The notes below the pieces were generated by a model. That model was given only the letters and a program-made list of their open reading frames with translations, searched no databases and was not told where the DNA came from. Shown piece by piece: positions 11,509-22,370 of a stretch of DNA of 64,000 nucleotides (its first letter is position 1; the number at the start of each line of letters is the position of its first letter). Origin of the DNA: Paracamarosporium sp. OC-R06-R3 (lineage: Eukaryota > Ascomycota > Dothideomycetes > Pleosporales > Didymosphaeriaceae); contig JACVRA010000022.1 in NCBI GenBank assembly GCA_019828545.1, positions 372,001 through 436,000 of the forward strand. Direction: 5' to 3'. The position numbers were made by a program, and so were the translations under genes.

Positions 11509-11615
11509 TGTCCCGTGCCAGACTCGAACTGGCGGCCTTGGGATATCTGCTGCTGAGAGCAGTCATAGTAATGAAGCTATGAGACCCACGTGATAACCAA
11601 CTACACCAACGAGAC
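11509..11615 (-). tRNA. Elongator tRNA-Met (anticodon CAU) with a 33-nt intron
   Basis: On the minus strand the acceptor stem GTCTCGT pairs with ACGGGAC (one G-T pair) plus an A discriminator. The A box region is TTGGTGTAGTTGGTTATCA, and the T arm is GCCAG-TTCGAGT-CTGGC. The anticodon stem TGGG pairs with CCCA around loop TCTCATA, giving CAU. About 33 nt between the loop purine and ATCCCA are read as intron; they contain a small CTGCT/AGCAG hairpin. Removing them leaves 74 nt, the normal length. A T31/T39 mismatch at the base of the loop makes the isotype slightly less certain. Confidence 0.85.
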
Positions 11616-12202
11616 GTATCAACTTTCTGTGATTGATGGAACATTTTAAATTCTTATATCTTATATAGCATGATGGTGGTCCACGCCTCGCGAGCAAGGT
11701 GAGCTGTGTAGTAATTTGGTGTTCCACTGTGGCTTTCGTCTACTTATCGGTTTGTGTGGGGTGGAGGGGCCGGAAAAGGATGATTGGGCGATAGGTGAGG
11801 CGGCTGTCGGTCAACCAAGGTCGAACTCGCAGTGCCTTTTCTACGTCTAACTAGAATCCTTTGACAATAATCCTACGCTTGTCAAATTAGACAGTTTGAA
11901 TTAATATACGGTAGTATTTCGGTATAAGAAAGTCGCGTGAGCCTTGACCAGTTGACATGATTTATGTCGGAAGAGCGACAGGTGGAAAGACAGCTGTACA
12001 GTATCGATTATAACAGGCTATACATACATCTATACAGATACCGTTAAGGACAAGGCTTTTGCCGCACTATGCAAACTCCAAGTCTATGTGACAATCTCAA
12101 GACGCCTTGCCAAATACGATCAATAATACATCATCTTTGCCCCTGGGAAAGCTCTACAGGCGCATTTTTTCTCGCAGAACTAGGTTTGTTCAGCATCCCC
12201 TA
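11616..12202. other. Intergenic, no gene seen
   Basis: Between the tRNA-Met and the 3' end of RBD2. No open frame, repeat or RNA is evident. Confidence 0.55.
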
Positions 12203-13339
12203 TCACGAACCTAATCTTTGCCCAACATCCGGGCTCCTTGGTTCCCTCGCCACAGATCCTAGGGGCACCGCCGTAGGTAATACACCGTATCGTCCGTAGG
12301 TCTTTTGGTCCACGCTTACATAATGCGGCAGCCTCCCTAATAGGTTCAACTTATTCTCCACCCACCGCAAAATCTTTTCGTGAGGCACAAGAAACTTGAT
12401 GTAGCCGGTTGCCCAAACATAACCGACGGCGGCCCCGCAGAGATGGCCGAGGAGGGAAACATTAGGGACGATGAAAGAGGTCATTAGGACAAGAATTAGT
12501 GGTGTCGACCAGGTGGGTATTTTGTAGGGGCCAATGCTATTCAAGTATTAGTAACGGCACCGTTTTGTGAATTGTGAAGGGGGCGCGTTATACCTGAAGT
12601 TTGGGTTCGCCTTGTGTGTCTTCATGGCTTCAGACGCAAGGAGTAAGAATACCCACACACTACAGTACTCTCAGTTAGAATTTGTTTTTCCATGAATCGA
12701 TTGTTCGCAGCGTACCTCGAACCCATTACTGCCGTATTGCCCCTCAATACGAACTTCTCCAATACGAGATACAAGCCACCCGGCAATAGGCCAAAAGCTA
12801 CCATCTTGTCAACCATGGTTTTCCTGATAGCGTGAACGTGCAGCCTTACGCCCTGTGAACAGTGATAGTGTCACGATTGTCCCGAATTCGGCTTCGAAGC
12901 GTTCGAGGAGCGGCGTTATGGCGAATACATCGAAGAACATGTGGAAGAAGCCGAGGTGGGTGAGGGGGAATAGATTAAGTCGGTGCACTGGAGACAAATA
13001 CATCAGCTCTTAGTGTCCTAGTAAAGCCCGATAAACCACATGCATCCGCTGTCTGTCTTGATCCGTGTCCATGACAGATGTTTAGTAACTTTGAGTGTTC
13101 CGCGCGTGCGCGTCGAAGCTCCATGTAAAATCGCCGAAACAATCCCAAACGGAGAAGGACGTACTCTGCGTCAAGTCAAACTTGTCAGGACTCAAAGACC
13201 CAAGATCCCTCAGCCAGGGGAACGGTATTGCCGCGATCCATAATCCTACTATCGCTGCGACGAGCAGTCGCGTCGCGAGCGGTAACCGGAATATGTATGA
13301 GCGAAGCCGCAGCGGATTAACCTGCGGGAGGGACGGCAT
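12203..13339 (-). CDS. RBD2: Rhomboid-family intramembrane protease Rbd2
   Basis: Five exons on the minus strand (13339-13165, 12987-12850, 12797-12716, 12659-12594, 12536-12203) give 264 residues; every junction is GT-AG and the frame closes. Hydrophobic helices alternate with loops. The segment after intron 1 reads MHRLNLFPLTHLGFFHM. The catalytic Ser region GNTAVMGSSVWVFLLL is rebuilt across intron 3, and the catalytic His region is LLGHLCGAAVGY in the last exon. The family is a Golgi rhomboid protease; in fission yeast and Aspergillus it processes the sterol regulator SREBP. Intron 1 is long for this genome (177 bp). The gene is divergent from GAA1. Confidence 0.9.
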
Positions 13340-13512
13340 CGCGAAAGGCCGAAGGAGGACACGAGAACAAGAGGAGAAGAAGCGCTCAGAACATGGACGC
13401 GACTCGAGCTTGATGGGGCGCTTGGGAAGTCAGGATCGGAGGTGTGCTAACACCGACGGTCAAGGAACTGGCACCACTGCATCTGAGCTTCGACACACCA
13501 CCGACGGCCAGA
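13340..13512. promoter_or_regulatory. Shared divergent promoter, RBD2 and GAA1
   Basis: The start codons are 173 bp apart and face away from each other. Both products are secretory-pathway membrane proteins. No factor site recognised. Confidence 0.45.
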
Positions 13513-15545
13513 ATGGCCCTGTTAGGTGGGGACCAGCTCCCGAACCGCAGACAGCATGCTAATGTGTTCTAGCTACGCTGCTGGCGCTCCGGAAGGATGC
13601 CCGCATTCTTAAGATTCCCCCATACCTCTCGGCCTTTCTCATCCTTGTCGGCATCGCATGGCTGCTCGTCCTCCCACTGAACGAATATTCGCGCGCGACC
13701 TATGTATCCGAGAATGCACTTCTGCCGGGGCAGGTGCACACGTACTTTACAGGCAGCGAACACGACGTTTTCAGGGCCTTTCGACATGAGGTTGCGGGCT
13801 TGGTGGACCTGCCGGTGCAACAGTACGTGGCCTTCATATGACCCATGGAATGATAGATGGGAGGCTGATCCGCTACCAGGCGAAGCGAAAAGCTGAGCGA
13901 GCTGCTACGGGCATCCGATCTCAAAGTTGCGACACAGAAATATTCATATACCCCCTCGGGCCGCGACATCTCCGACGAGAATGTCTACGCCGTGCTGCAG
14001 GGTCCTCGAGCCGATGCTACAGAAGCCATTGTGCTTATGGCGTCACTCAAGACGATGGATGGCGAACACAACTACTCCGGCGTTGCGCTGGTCCTCGCGC
14101 TCGCTCGCTACTTTAAGCGGTGGAGCTTGTGGAGCAAAGATATTATATTCCTGGTATCTGGAGACAGCACGAGCGGACCCCAGGCCTGGGTTGACGCTTA
14201 CCACGATGCGCATGATCCCGCCACCATCGAAAGCCTCTCCATAAAGAGCGGTGCACTCCAGGGTGCCGTGGGCGTCGAGTATCCTGCAGGCCCGTGGGGC
14301 CACAGGTACGAGAAGCTACATGTTGTATATGACGGCACGAATGGCCAGCTCCCCAACCTTGACCTCTTCAACACGGCCGTTAATATCGCCTCCGGTCAGA
14401 TGGGCATAGGCTGCACCCTCCAGCGCATGTGGAAACATACCGATACTTATCAAGAGCGCTTGCAGACTATGTTGCGAGGCATGCTCTCACAAGGTCTTGG
14501 ACATGCCACAGGACCCCATAGCGCATTTATTCCATACCATGTCGATGCTATCACGCTTGTTACCGTAGGTGATGGCTGGCATGATGAGATGGGCTTGGGA
14601 CGAACCGTGGAGAGCTTGTTCCGAAGTTTGAACAACTTGCTTGAGCATTTACACCAAAGTTTCTTTTTCTACCTGCTACTCGAAGCAAAGCGCTTCGTCA
14701 GTATAGGCACATATTTGCCCTCGGCCATGTTGATTGCTGCCAACTTCAGTATCACTGCAATCGCGCTCTGGGTGCAAAGCGGACGCCCACAAGAACCCAT
14801 ACCGAACCCAGCGGCCACGAAGCCTGTGGCCAAGTCCACTAACCTGGATGCCCCCAAGGATTCGGGCAACGTAGAGAAAAAGCAAGAAAAGTCAGAGAAA
14901 GACGATGAGAAGAAAGCACCCGAGCCCTCTATTGTAGTGGCAAGCGAGGATGGCGCCACCGCCATAGTCCCTACCGAAGCTTTGCAAGTCTCTGAACGCC
15001 CGCTCTTTTTGCCAACCGCCTTCGTTATAATTGCTCACTTCCTCGGTCTCGTCCCCCTTGCTGCCTTCAACATGCTTCCAGTTGAAGATCTTCGCCCATC
15101 CTTCCTCCTCGCCGCAAACCTCACTACCCTGCTTCCTCTAGCAACTGCCTATTTCCTCTCCGAGTCCAACCGGCCCACGCCCCAAGAGTCCACTCTGATC
15201 CATTGCTTCAGTCTACTCTTCCTCGGCATGTTTCTCTCTGCTCTTGCTACTCTTAACTTTAGCCAAAGCTTAATGATCGGCTTGTTGACTGCGCCGCTGA
15301 GTTTCTTGCGGAGGGGCAAGGGAGGTCTGGGAAACATGCTGCAGTTCGCGCTGCTAGTGGTTATCAACCCGGTCATGGTGGTGCAGGGAGCAGCATATGT
15401 GGGCAAGGTAGAGTTGCTGGATGTACTCGTCAAGGCGGCTGAGGGATGGCATATCTGGGGGCTTTGGACACAAGTTGTGGTGTGGCTTGTTTGGTGGCCT
15501 GCTTGGTTTTGTGGGAGCGTCATTGTTGCGTTGGGATTATTTTGA
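13513..15545 (+). CDS. GAA1: GPI transamidase complex subunit Gaa1
   Basis: Exons 13513-13525, 13573-13822 and 13880-15545 give 642 residues. The first exon is only 13 nt (MALL plus one base). Exon 2 encodes a membrane segment (YLSAFLILVGIAWLLVLPL) and the family signature SENALLPGQVHTYF. Exon 3 carries the luminal peptidase-like domain with KTMDGEHNYSGVALVLALA and VGVEYPAGPWG. A charged Lys/Glu linker (about residues 360-400) and several C-terminal transmembrane helices follow. Gaa1 is an ER subunit of the complex that attaches GPI anchors to proteins, where it prepares the GPI lipid substrate. Length matches fungal orthologues. The tiny first exon is supported by exact frame closure. Confidence 0.93.
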
Positions 15546-15860
15546 GGGCTTGGTTAGCATTGATTAGCAAGTGTCCAACGTTGAGCATTAGACACAGCAA
15601 TGTCCATTAGAGCATAGATATCAATCTGGTATACATGGTACCACATCACACACAAGTTCGAGTCAGGTGATCAAAACACGGTTATTCAGTTCATGAGCTC
15701 ATTGATGGGCGCTAGCGTAATCGGCCTGCCCAATTGTATGATACATTTATCGTGATAGAATGTGTTCAGTATGCATTACTCATACCGGGAGCCACGCAAC
15801 AGTTGCCTTTCAGCAAATGTCACGCGGTCTTGCCCCTGAAAACAGCTCCTTCTGCCTTGT
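15546..15860. other. Convergent 3' intergenic region
   Basis: 315 bp between the stop codons of GAA1 and RPN9. It presumably holds both 3' ends; nothing else seen. Confidence 0.5.
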
Positions 15861-17112
15861 TCAAGCGGCCCACACGTCCTTGCCAACTCCTTCGATCCAG
15901 TTACCGAGTTGGTTGACACTTGCATCCCACTCTTTCAATCGCCCCCTCATGTTTTGAATTTGCGTCATATCCAACACCTTCGGTTGCACCCAGTTGATCC
16001 TCGCAATCTCTGCCACCTGATCAATGGTTCCCTTAAGCAGTCCTAAGCTAAGAGCCTTCATGATTAAATGCTCGATTTCATTCGGCTGCACCTTTGTCTC
16101 CTCTGATATCGTCTGGAACGTCATTGCGCGGTCTTGAGGTGGTCTCCGGAACACAGTCTCTGTAAGCGCCGACAACGAGATCTTCTGGTACAGAAAGGTC
16201 TGATGTTCCTTAAGTAGTGGTACTTTCGAGATGTTACCAGCAAGAACGTCATATGCGGTTAAGTCGCCCCGGTTGAATGCAAAAAGCAAATCGCGGAGCC
16301 ATGAGTGCGGGGTGTTGACAAGGGAATCGAGGATGGGGTGGAGAAGAAGCTCGCCAAAGTTGTAGATGGAGTCGGAGACAAGGGCAGCAATGCTGAGGTC
16401 ATAGGCACGCGACTGGCGCTCACGGAGGTCGAGATCGGCGAGGTCAACGCAGGCTAGGTAAAGCAGGGCATTCTTGTAATATGCAGCGAACTCGTGCTTG
16501 GCCTGGAAAAGTCAGCATGAATGCCGAAAGCAATATGGTGGGGTGAAGTACCTTGTAATACTCGGCGCTCGTCTTGTAAAACGAGGCATGCACTGCCGTC
16601 TCGACGGAGTCGAAGCCCTCTAATATATGTTCGCTCTCGTCTAGCTTCTTCCTTGCGCCTTCATCGTCGCCGGTCCGCAACTGGATGCTCGCGGCAGCTA
16701 CTGTGGCGTAGACGTAGGCGTCTTGTGAGGCGGGTTTGTTGACCCGCCCAGCGATGTCGGAGACGAAGGTGAGGCGTTCGGAGTCGTCTGCAGTGTTCAG
16801 CTACTACCCTACAGAGTCATACTGTAATGCATACTCACCCTTGAATTGTGATGCCGCCTTCAGGCCGAGCTGCACAAGCTTGAGCTGGTTGATCTTCTTC
16901 TCGAAGCTCTTGATGAACGTCTCGAAGAGCGGTATCCGCTGCTTTGCGCTCTCTGCCTGGTCAAAGTACTCGACGAGTTTGTCCGTCAGCTCATGCCACA
17001 GCTTCCGCTCCCAGTAGTCCTCGAAGTGGATGAAGTATTCCTGCAGCTCGTCGGGCGCCTGGTCGCGCAGGTCGCCGAGCAGGTTCGGGATCGCGTCTGT
17101 GTCCATAGCCAT
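15861..17112 (-). CDS. RPN9: 26S proteasome regulatory particle subunit Rpn9 (PSMD13)
   Basis: Exons 17112-16839, 16787-16552 and 16502-15861 (minus strand) give 383 residues. The N-terminal half is helical (YFIHFEDYWERKLWHELTDKL) and the C-terminal half is a PCI domain with ARINWVQPKVLDMTQIQNM near the end, a characteristic Rpn9 segment. Rpn9 is a lid subunit of the 19S particle and helps stabilise lid assembly in nucleus and cytosol. Introns are 51 and 49 bp. Length is within the family range (about 380-395). It is divergent from the complex I 40 kDa gene with 236 bp between starts. Confidence 0.94.
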
Positions 17113-17348
17113 GGCGGGCAGTCGCGCAGAGGATGTTGCCTTGAGGGTAGGTCGTCGCTCTTCGAAGGCCGGGACCGGAGAGAGCTGTATGACGGCTGTG
17201 TGAGGCGCGGGTATGGTTGGTATGCGTGGTAGCGGCGGGATGTTTGCAGTGCGTACCTATTGCCCTACTGCCAAGATGGTCCGAGCGTCAACTTCAACTC
17301 GTCGTCAATCGAGCTTCCCACTTCCGACAGCCATTGAACGTCGCAACA
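17113..17348. promoter_or_regulatory. Shared divergent promoter, RPN9 and complex I 40 kDa subunit
   Basis: 236 bp between two outward-facing start codons. GC-rich, with no TATA-like element visible. Role inferred from position. Confidence 0.45.
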
Positions 17349-18818
17349 ATGGCCTCGCCTCTCCGCTGTGCGCGCTCAGGAGCCGCATTCACGGCCCAGA
17401 TTCCCTCAAACACACGCGCCGCAAATCTCCCCCTCGTTTGCCGCCGGTACCTCAATCAAGATGTCAGAATCACCCGCACGGGCAAGCCTATCCTGACCGT
17501 GGCAGGCGGCAGGTACGTTCCCTTCACGCTTGGACCCCGATTTTGAGTTGACAGAAGCAACAGGTCCTCTCTTGGAGGTATACTTAGCTCCGCGCGCCCA
17601 GCGAGATCCCCGCTCACGTTTGACCAGGTTACACCGCGACCGTGTTTGGAGCCACTGGCTTCTTAGGACGATACATTGTGAACCGCCTCGGTACGTGGAC
17701 GTCCTCAAGGAAACGGGACACTGGATGCTAATGGTGACGGCAACAGCCCGTTCGGGATGCACTGTCATCGTGCCTTTCCGTGAGGAAATGGCGAAGCGAC
17801 ATCTCAAGGTTGCTGGCGATTTGGGCAGGGTGGTGTTCATGGTACGCGCGCACTATCCAAGAAGCCTGTCTCTAGGTTCTGACTGTGGTAGGAAATGGAC
17901 TTGCGCAACACACAATCCCTGGAGGAGTCCGTTCGGCACTCTGACATTGTCTACAATTTGATTGGTCGCGATTACCCTACCAAGTAACTATCCCTATTAG
18001 CCCGTCTCGATGCATCGCTAACAGTGAGCAGGAATTTTGACTTGGAGGATGTACATGTGGAGGGTACTGAGCGTATTGTGGAAGCTGTCGCCAAGTACGA
18101 TATCGACCGATTTGTGCACGTTTCTTCGCACAGCGCCAGTCTCGACTCCACATCCGAGTTCTACCGTACCAAGGCCCAAGGTGAACAAGTTGCACGAAGC
18201 ATCTATCCCGAAACTACCATCGTCCGACCTGCGCCCATGTTCGGTTTTGAGGACCGTTTTCTGAATCGGCTCGCTGGTGCTACTAATGTCCTAACATCGA
18301 ATTGGATGCAGGAGTACCTCTACCCCACTCACGTTATTGATGTTGGCATGGCCTTAGAGAAAATGCTACATGACGATACCACCGCCGCCGAGACTTTTGA
18401 GCTCTATGGCCCGACCGGTTACACTATGGCTGAAATCAACGAGCTCGTCGGCAACGAGATTATCAAGAACAGGCGACATGTCAACGTTCCCAGAAGACTA
18501 CTAAAGCCCATCGCGGCTGCGCTCAACAAGTACATCTGGTGGCCTACCATTTCATCAGATGAAGTCGAGCGGGAATTCATTGACCAGGTTATTGACCCGA
18601 AGGCCAAGACTTACAAGGATTTGGATATCGAGCCTGTGGATCTGAAGAGTGTCCTTTACGAGTACCTGGTATGTTTGAAATTAGAGTGCAAGAAGATCCG
18701 TGACTGACTCGTACTATAGAAAGGATACCGCAGCCCTTCATACTACGATCTACCTCCAATGACGGAGCGGGAGAAGCGGGAAGAGAAGAAATATCTCCAC
18801 GTTATCGATGACCAATAG
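17349..18818 (+). CDS. NADH:ubiquinone oxidoreductase 40 kDa subunit (NDUFA9 family)
   Basis: Seven exons: 17349-17512, 17564-17577, 17628-17690, 17747-17841, 17892-17983, 18032-18668 and 18720-18818. They give 387 residues. Exon 2 is a 14-nt micro-exon whose bases complete GGR-SSLGG-YTATVFGATG across two introns. The protein begins with a basic mitochondrial presequence. A Rossmann-type GATGFLGRYIVNRL motif follows near residue 66, then VPFREEMAKRHLKVAGDLG and DIVYNLIGRDYPTKNF. The family is an atypical short-chain dehydrogenase that binds NADPH as a structural subunit of complex I in the inner membrane. Every frame closes. The Neurospora orthologue is nuo-40. Confidence 0.93.
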
Positions 18819-19756
18819 TTGCCTTTCAGGAGAAGAAAGGACGAATTGTGTATATATCTGAATTAGTGTATCTCGGCCAGGCTAGGTCTGTAGGATCATC
18901 AGCAATTTCGTTTGTTTGAACATCGCGCAACCCCAAAATCGTCGCACAATACAGCTTATCCTACGCAGCTTCGCTATGAATTCTAAAGAGGTGAAATATC
19001 TCGAGACGAACCTGGCGCCTCGAGCTAATAAAGGCCCTCATGCTAACATCATAATCAAAGAAATGGGCTCTTCATACTCGGAATCCTAGCGTGCGCAAAC
19101 CTTCCTACCTAGTTCCTACAACAACACAAATTCAATCTTATTAATAAAGCAATGATAAAACAGACCATATTCAGACTACTACCACACACTATTCACGAAC
19201 CCAAGTGACTAAAACCTCAACAGCAGAGATTGCTGTAACCTCATTAAACCGCGCTTCCGTAGGGCATAGTACATTGTGACCGAGTCGTGGGACGATTTTA
19301 CCTTTAGCGTAGCCGTTGACGTAGCTAATCTCTTCATCAACATGCTAGAGCTCATATCCTTCTCACTCCTCGTATCCGTTCCTTATCTCCATATCGCTAC
19401 AGCCCAGGCAATGGAAGTAGCATAGCGAAACACAAGTGAATGCTGCGATCTTTAAACTGAGAGGGTCAGGCGCAGTTGAGTAGGATCGAACAAACGCGGA
19501 CACATCTTGGATGAAGTATAACTCAGAAGTGGCTCCCAAAGTATGACTTCACTTGTTGTGAGCCAGTTAAAGCTAGACAAGGGCTCGTTTTATGGTACAC
19601 TTTACGAAGAAGCTCGTTCTTATTGACTATTCAGCTTAAGTGGCCTCAGCGCTGTGACCAAATAATCAATAAAAACGAGCTCCTTCGTATAATGCCGGAG
19701 GTAGATTAGTCAGATGAAATATGCAGTATTAGATTTATTGTCGCCTCAGCGCGTCA
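18819..19756. other. Convergent intergenic region with a long inverted repeat
   Basis: About 0.94 kb, AT-rich, between the 3' ends of the complex I gene and the BTB-like gene. It contains the hairpin-forming repeat at 19603-19689. No coding frame is convincing. Confidence 0.6.
19603..19689. repeat. Imperfect inverted repeat (29-nt arms, 29-nt loop)
   Basis: The left arm 19603-19631 starts TACGAAGAAGCTCGTTCTTA. The right arm 19661-19689, read in reverse complement, starts TACGAAGGAGCTCGTTTTTA. The arms agree at 26 of 29 positions and all three differences are transitions. A partial third copy (GGCTCGTTTTAT) lies just upstream near 19581. It sits 68 bp beyond the stop of the BTB-like gene. Confidence 0.85.
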
Positions 19757-20849
19757 CTACATTTCCATTGACTCTTCTTCGTGAGTGTCTGTTTCCTCAG
19801 GCATTATTTCCCCGTCAGTGACTAGATAGGCGTCGGTGTTATTTGCCCATGGCCACGCTGTTCTCTCTGGCTTCGTCCGCACCCTTAGTAATGCAGATAC
19901 GAGATCTTCCAAGAACTCAGGACAGACGTTGGATCGAAGGCTGTCACTTTCTAACCATGTCGGATTCCCAGCGTGGGCCCAAAAATCTACCATCATTTTC
20001 CTAGCCGGCGAGCCCTTCTTCGTGTATTTGTAGATGATGGCTACAGAAGTATCGCTGGGGAAAAATCCTGCTTTTACCGCATAATATCGCATAACACATA
20101 GAATGGCGTTACGGTATCCGACATCTTCCAGACGCTCGCCGAGACCATAGCAGAGCGCGAGCTGTTCTGTGTCCAAAGTCGTCTCCTCTTTGTAGCCCGG
20201 CTTGCTCTTTTCCTCCTCCGAAGCCCAACGGCGTCTTTCCTGTGTAGCTATCTTGCGAGTGTCCACCCAGTTTAAATAGTGCTTGACGAGAGAAGGATCT
20301 TCACTGGTCAAATCGATCGGTTTTGGGAATGTAGTTTTCCAGTTGGACACAAAATCCGAGGTAAGGTTCGCGGAGATGTACCCCGAAGTAATGCTCAGTG
20401 CTTTCTGTCTATCGACGTGGAGCGGTACTATTTCACCACTGTCCGTGTCATCTTTGATGAGTATGGTCAACATCCCACTGAATGCACTGCAGACGTCAGT
20501 AATACCTCTAGAACACAAGTCGACTAGCGTACGGGATCTGTTCAGACTGAACCTCCCTGGGTTCAGGCACTCTGACACGCTTTATGGAAGACTCATCAAT
20601 CGTTCCGAACACTGACTAGGATGGTATGAGTGTGAACGTAGTGTATACTATCCAGTGCACGGAACTCACATCATCACGAGACCGTTTCCGTCGTAAGCCT
20701 TGCGGTAGAACCAGCTTCTTCTCCATGGCTGTTTCAATACCTTCCATCTCAACGTCTTTTCTCTCATACATATGGGCTGATTGTTCCCTATACTGTCGCA
20801 GCTTCGTCCACTCGGGAATGCGTGAGGGATATCGATTGGTCTTGACCAT
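19757..20849 (-). CDS. BTB/POZ-like domain protein
   Basis: Exons 20849-20670, 20615-20533 and 20486-19757 (minus strand) give 330 residues; introns are 54 and 46 bp. The first 90 residues are polar and charged. After exon 2 the sequence AFSGMLTILIKDD begins a BTB-like fold: a beta strand, then VPLHVDRQKALSITSGYIS in place of the usual HK.L...S.YF segment. The C-terminal region contains IYKYTKKGSPARKMMVDFW, which matches the same motif in the two other BTB-like genes of the window. Such fungal proteins have no assigned function; BTB domains usually mediate dimerisation or Cul3 binding. An ATG at 20849 was chosen, but the frame is open further upstream, so the start is uncertain. Confidence 0.72.
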
Positions 20850-22370
20850 TTTACCCAGTGAGCAAGAGAAAATCGACGATTGAACCCGACAGTAGAGAAA
20901 GATTGACCGAATTACATTCTCTACCAGGTATGCGAGATAATATAACAGTTTTGCAAAGTATCTGTGCTCGCGGAGTGCATGCAGGTGCCTTCTCGTGCAT
21001 AGGCAGCAGCCAATCAGAGCAGAGTCATCGCACCGCCTCATCTGTGGCTGTTGTCCGAACCTAAAAATACCGTATCAGTCATGCAATGGTGCACGAGTAT
21101 CTAATTCTTGGCTGAAAGCCCTACTGGAATAAGCGCTGTGAACCGTACTTTTGACCAGGTATGTGATACCGGTACTGGTACCTTAGTTGTTCGTGGGTCT
21201 GCAACGAAAAACGACAACCCGTATGTCACGAGAGAAAAGCTCCTAACGATCCCATGTCCCTTCGAGAATCTCAGACTCGAGTATGTACCATTCAGTGACG
21301 CATTGTGTGTTTAAAGACCTCGACAGTAGTCATTTCGTAACTTTGCAATGCGCCCGGTATTTCTTTGTTTTCTGTAGTACTGCCCGTAATACTGGTGATG
21401 ATTTTCAACATGCCCGGTCTATATTGAGTATGAATCCAGGAACTGAGCGTATGCGTGTTCCTCGGTGCTCGTCGTACATATGAAGCAACGTCTAGATAGA
21501 CACCCTATCGAACCGTAGCTTCCAGAAACGGCTGCGACGAGTGCGATACTGTGTAGTCTCAGCATGCTAGAATGAAAGATTTGTAAGCATAAGCACAAAG
21601 CCTTGAATACAGCCAAACGATGATAATTCAATGTCATTGTTCTGTGTTACTCTGCTTTCAGGTCTGTGTTAGTAACAGTGTGGCTGCTCGAGATACTTTT
21701 TGAAAGCTGTCGTCGGAAGGAAGGAGGATGAGACCTTCCGAATCACACGCATGGATCTGATGTCGTCTACATACCGGATCAAATATGGTACAGCGTTTTT
21801 GATTCTAGAGCATCGCGTCGAAATAGAGAACATTGATCTTGTGGACTAAATAAAGCAAAGTAATGACACTTGCCGCTGCTTGTAGAGGCTGCCTGGTCAT
21901 GAAGTAGCGAATTAAGATCACAATTCTCTCGTAGAAAGAATTAGTTCAAGGTGAAGAGGTCTTTCTTCTATCCTGCAGAGTAACTTTGCGACTGCCCTGC
22001 GTAGCAAATGTGGATCAATAGTAATACATAATGTGAATCAACACAGCCTCATGAGTCACATCGGAGTTCTTGTTGATGTTAGGGACTGCTGTTGTGACAT
22101 GCGGTATTTTCGATGGTAGTCGGAATGGTGGCTTTGTAGGACATTCCTGGCGTGCACACAACCACACGTGTCGCCCTTGTGGCGAGATTGTTCTGGAGTA
22201 CTGTGACGCACGAAAACAATATCAGCCACGTCCGCCCTGGCAGATCTGGAAATGGACTACAAGGAGCAAGGACAGTTGAGGAATGTATAGGTCGGCTCAA
22301 TAAATAGCAGAGGGGGTGTTCTTCGATGCCGCAGCCCCAGAAAGAGGCGTGTGTGAAGCGGACCGCGAAG
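20850..22370. other. Intergenic, no gene seen
   Basis: About 1.5 kb between two divergent genes, with only short scattered frames. I could not build a supported exon set. Regulatory DNA for the chitinase probably lies at its right end. Confidence 0.5.
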
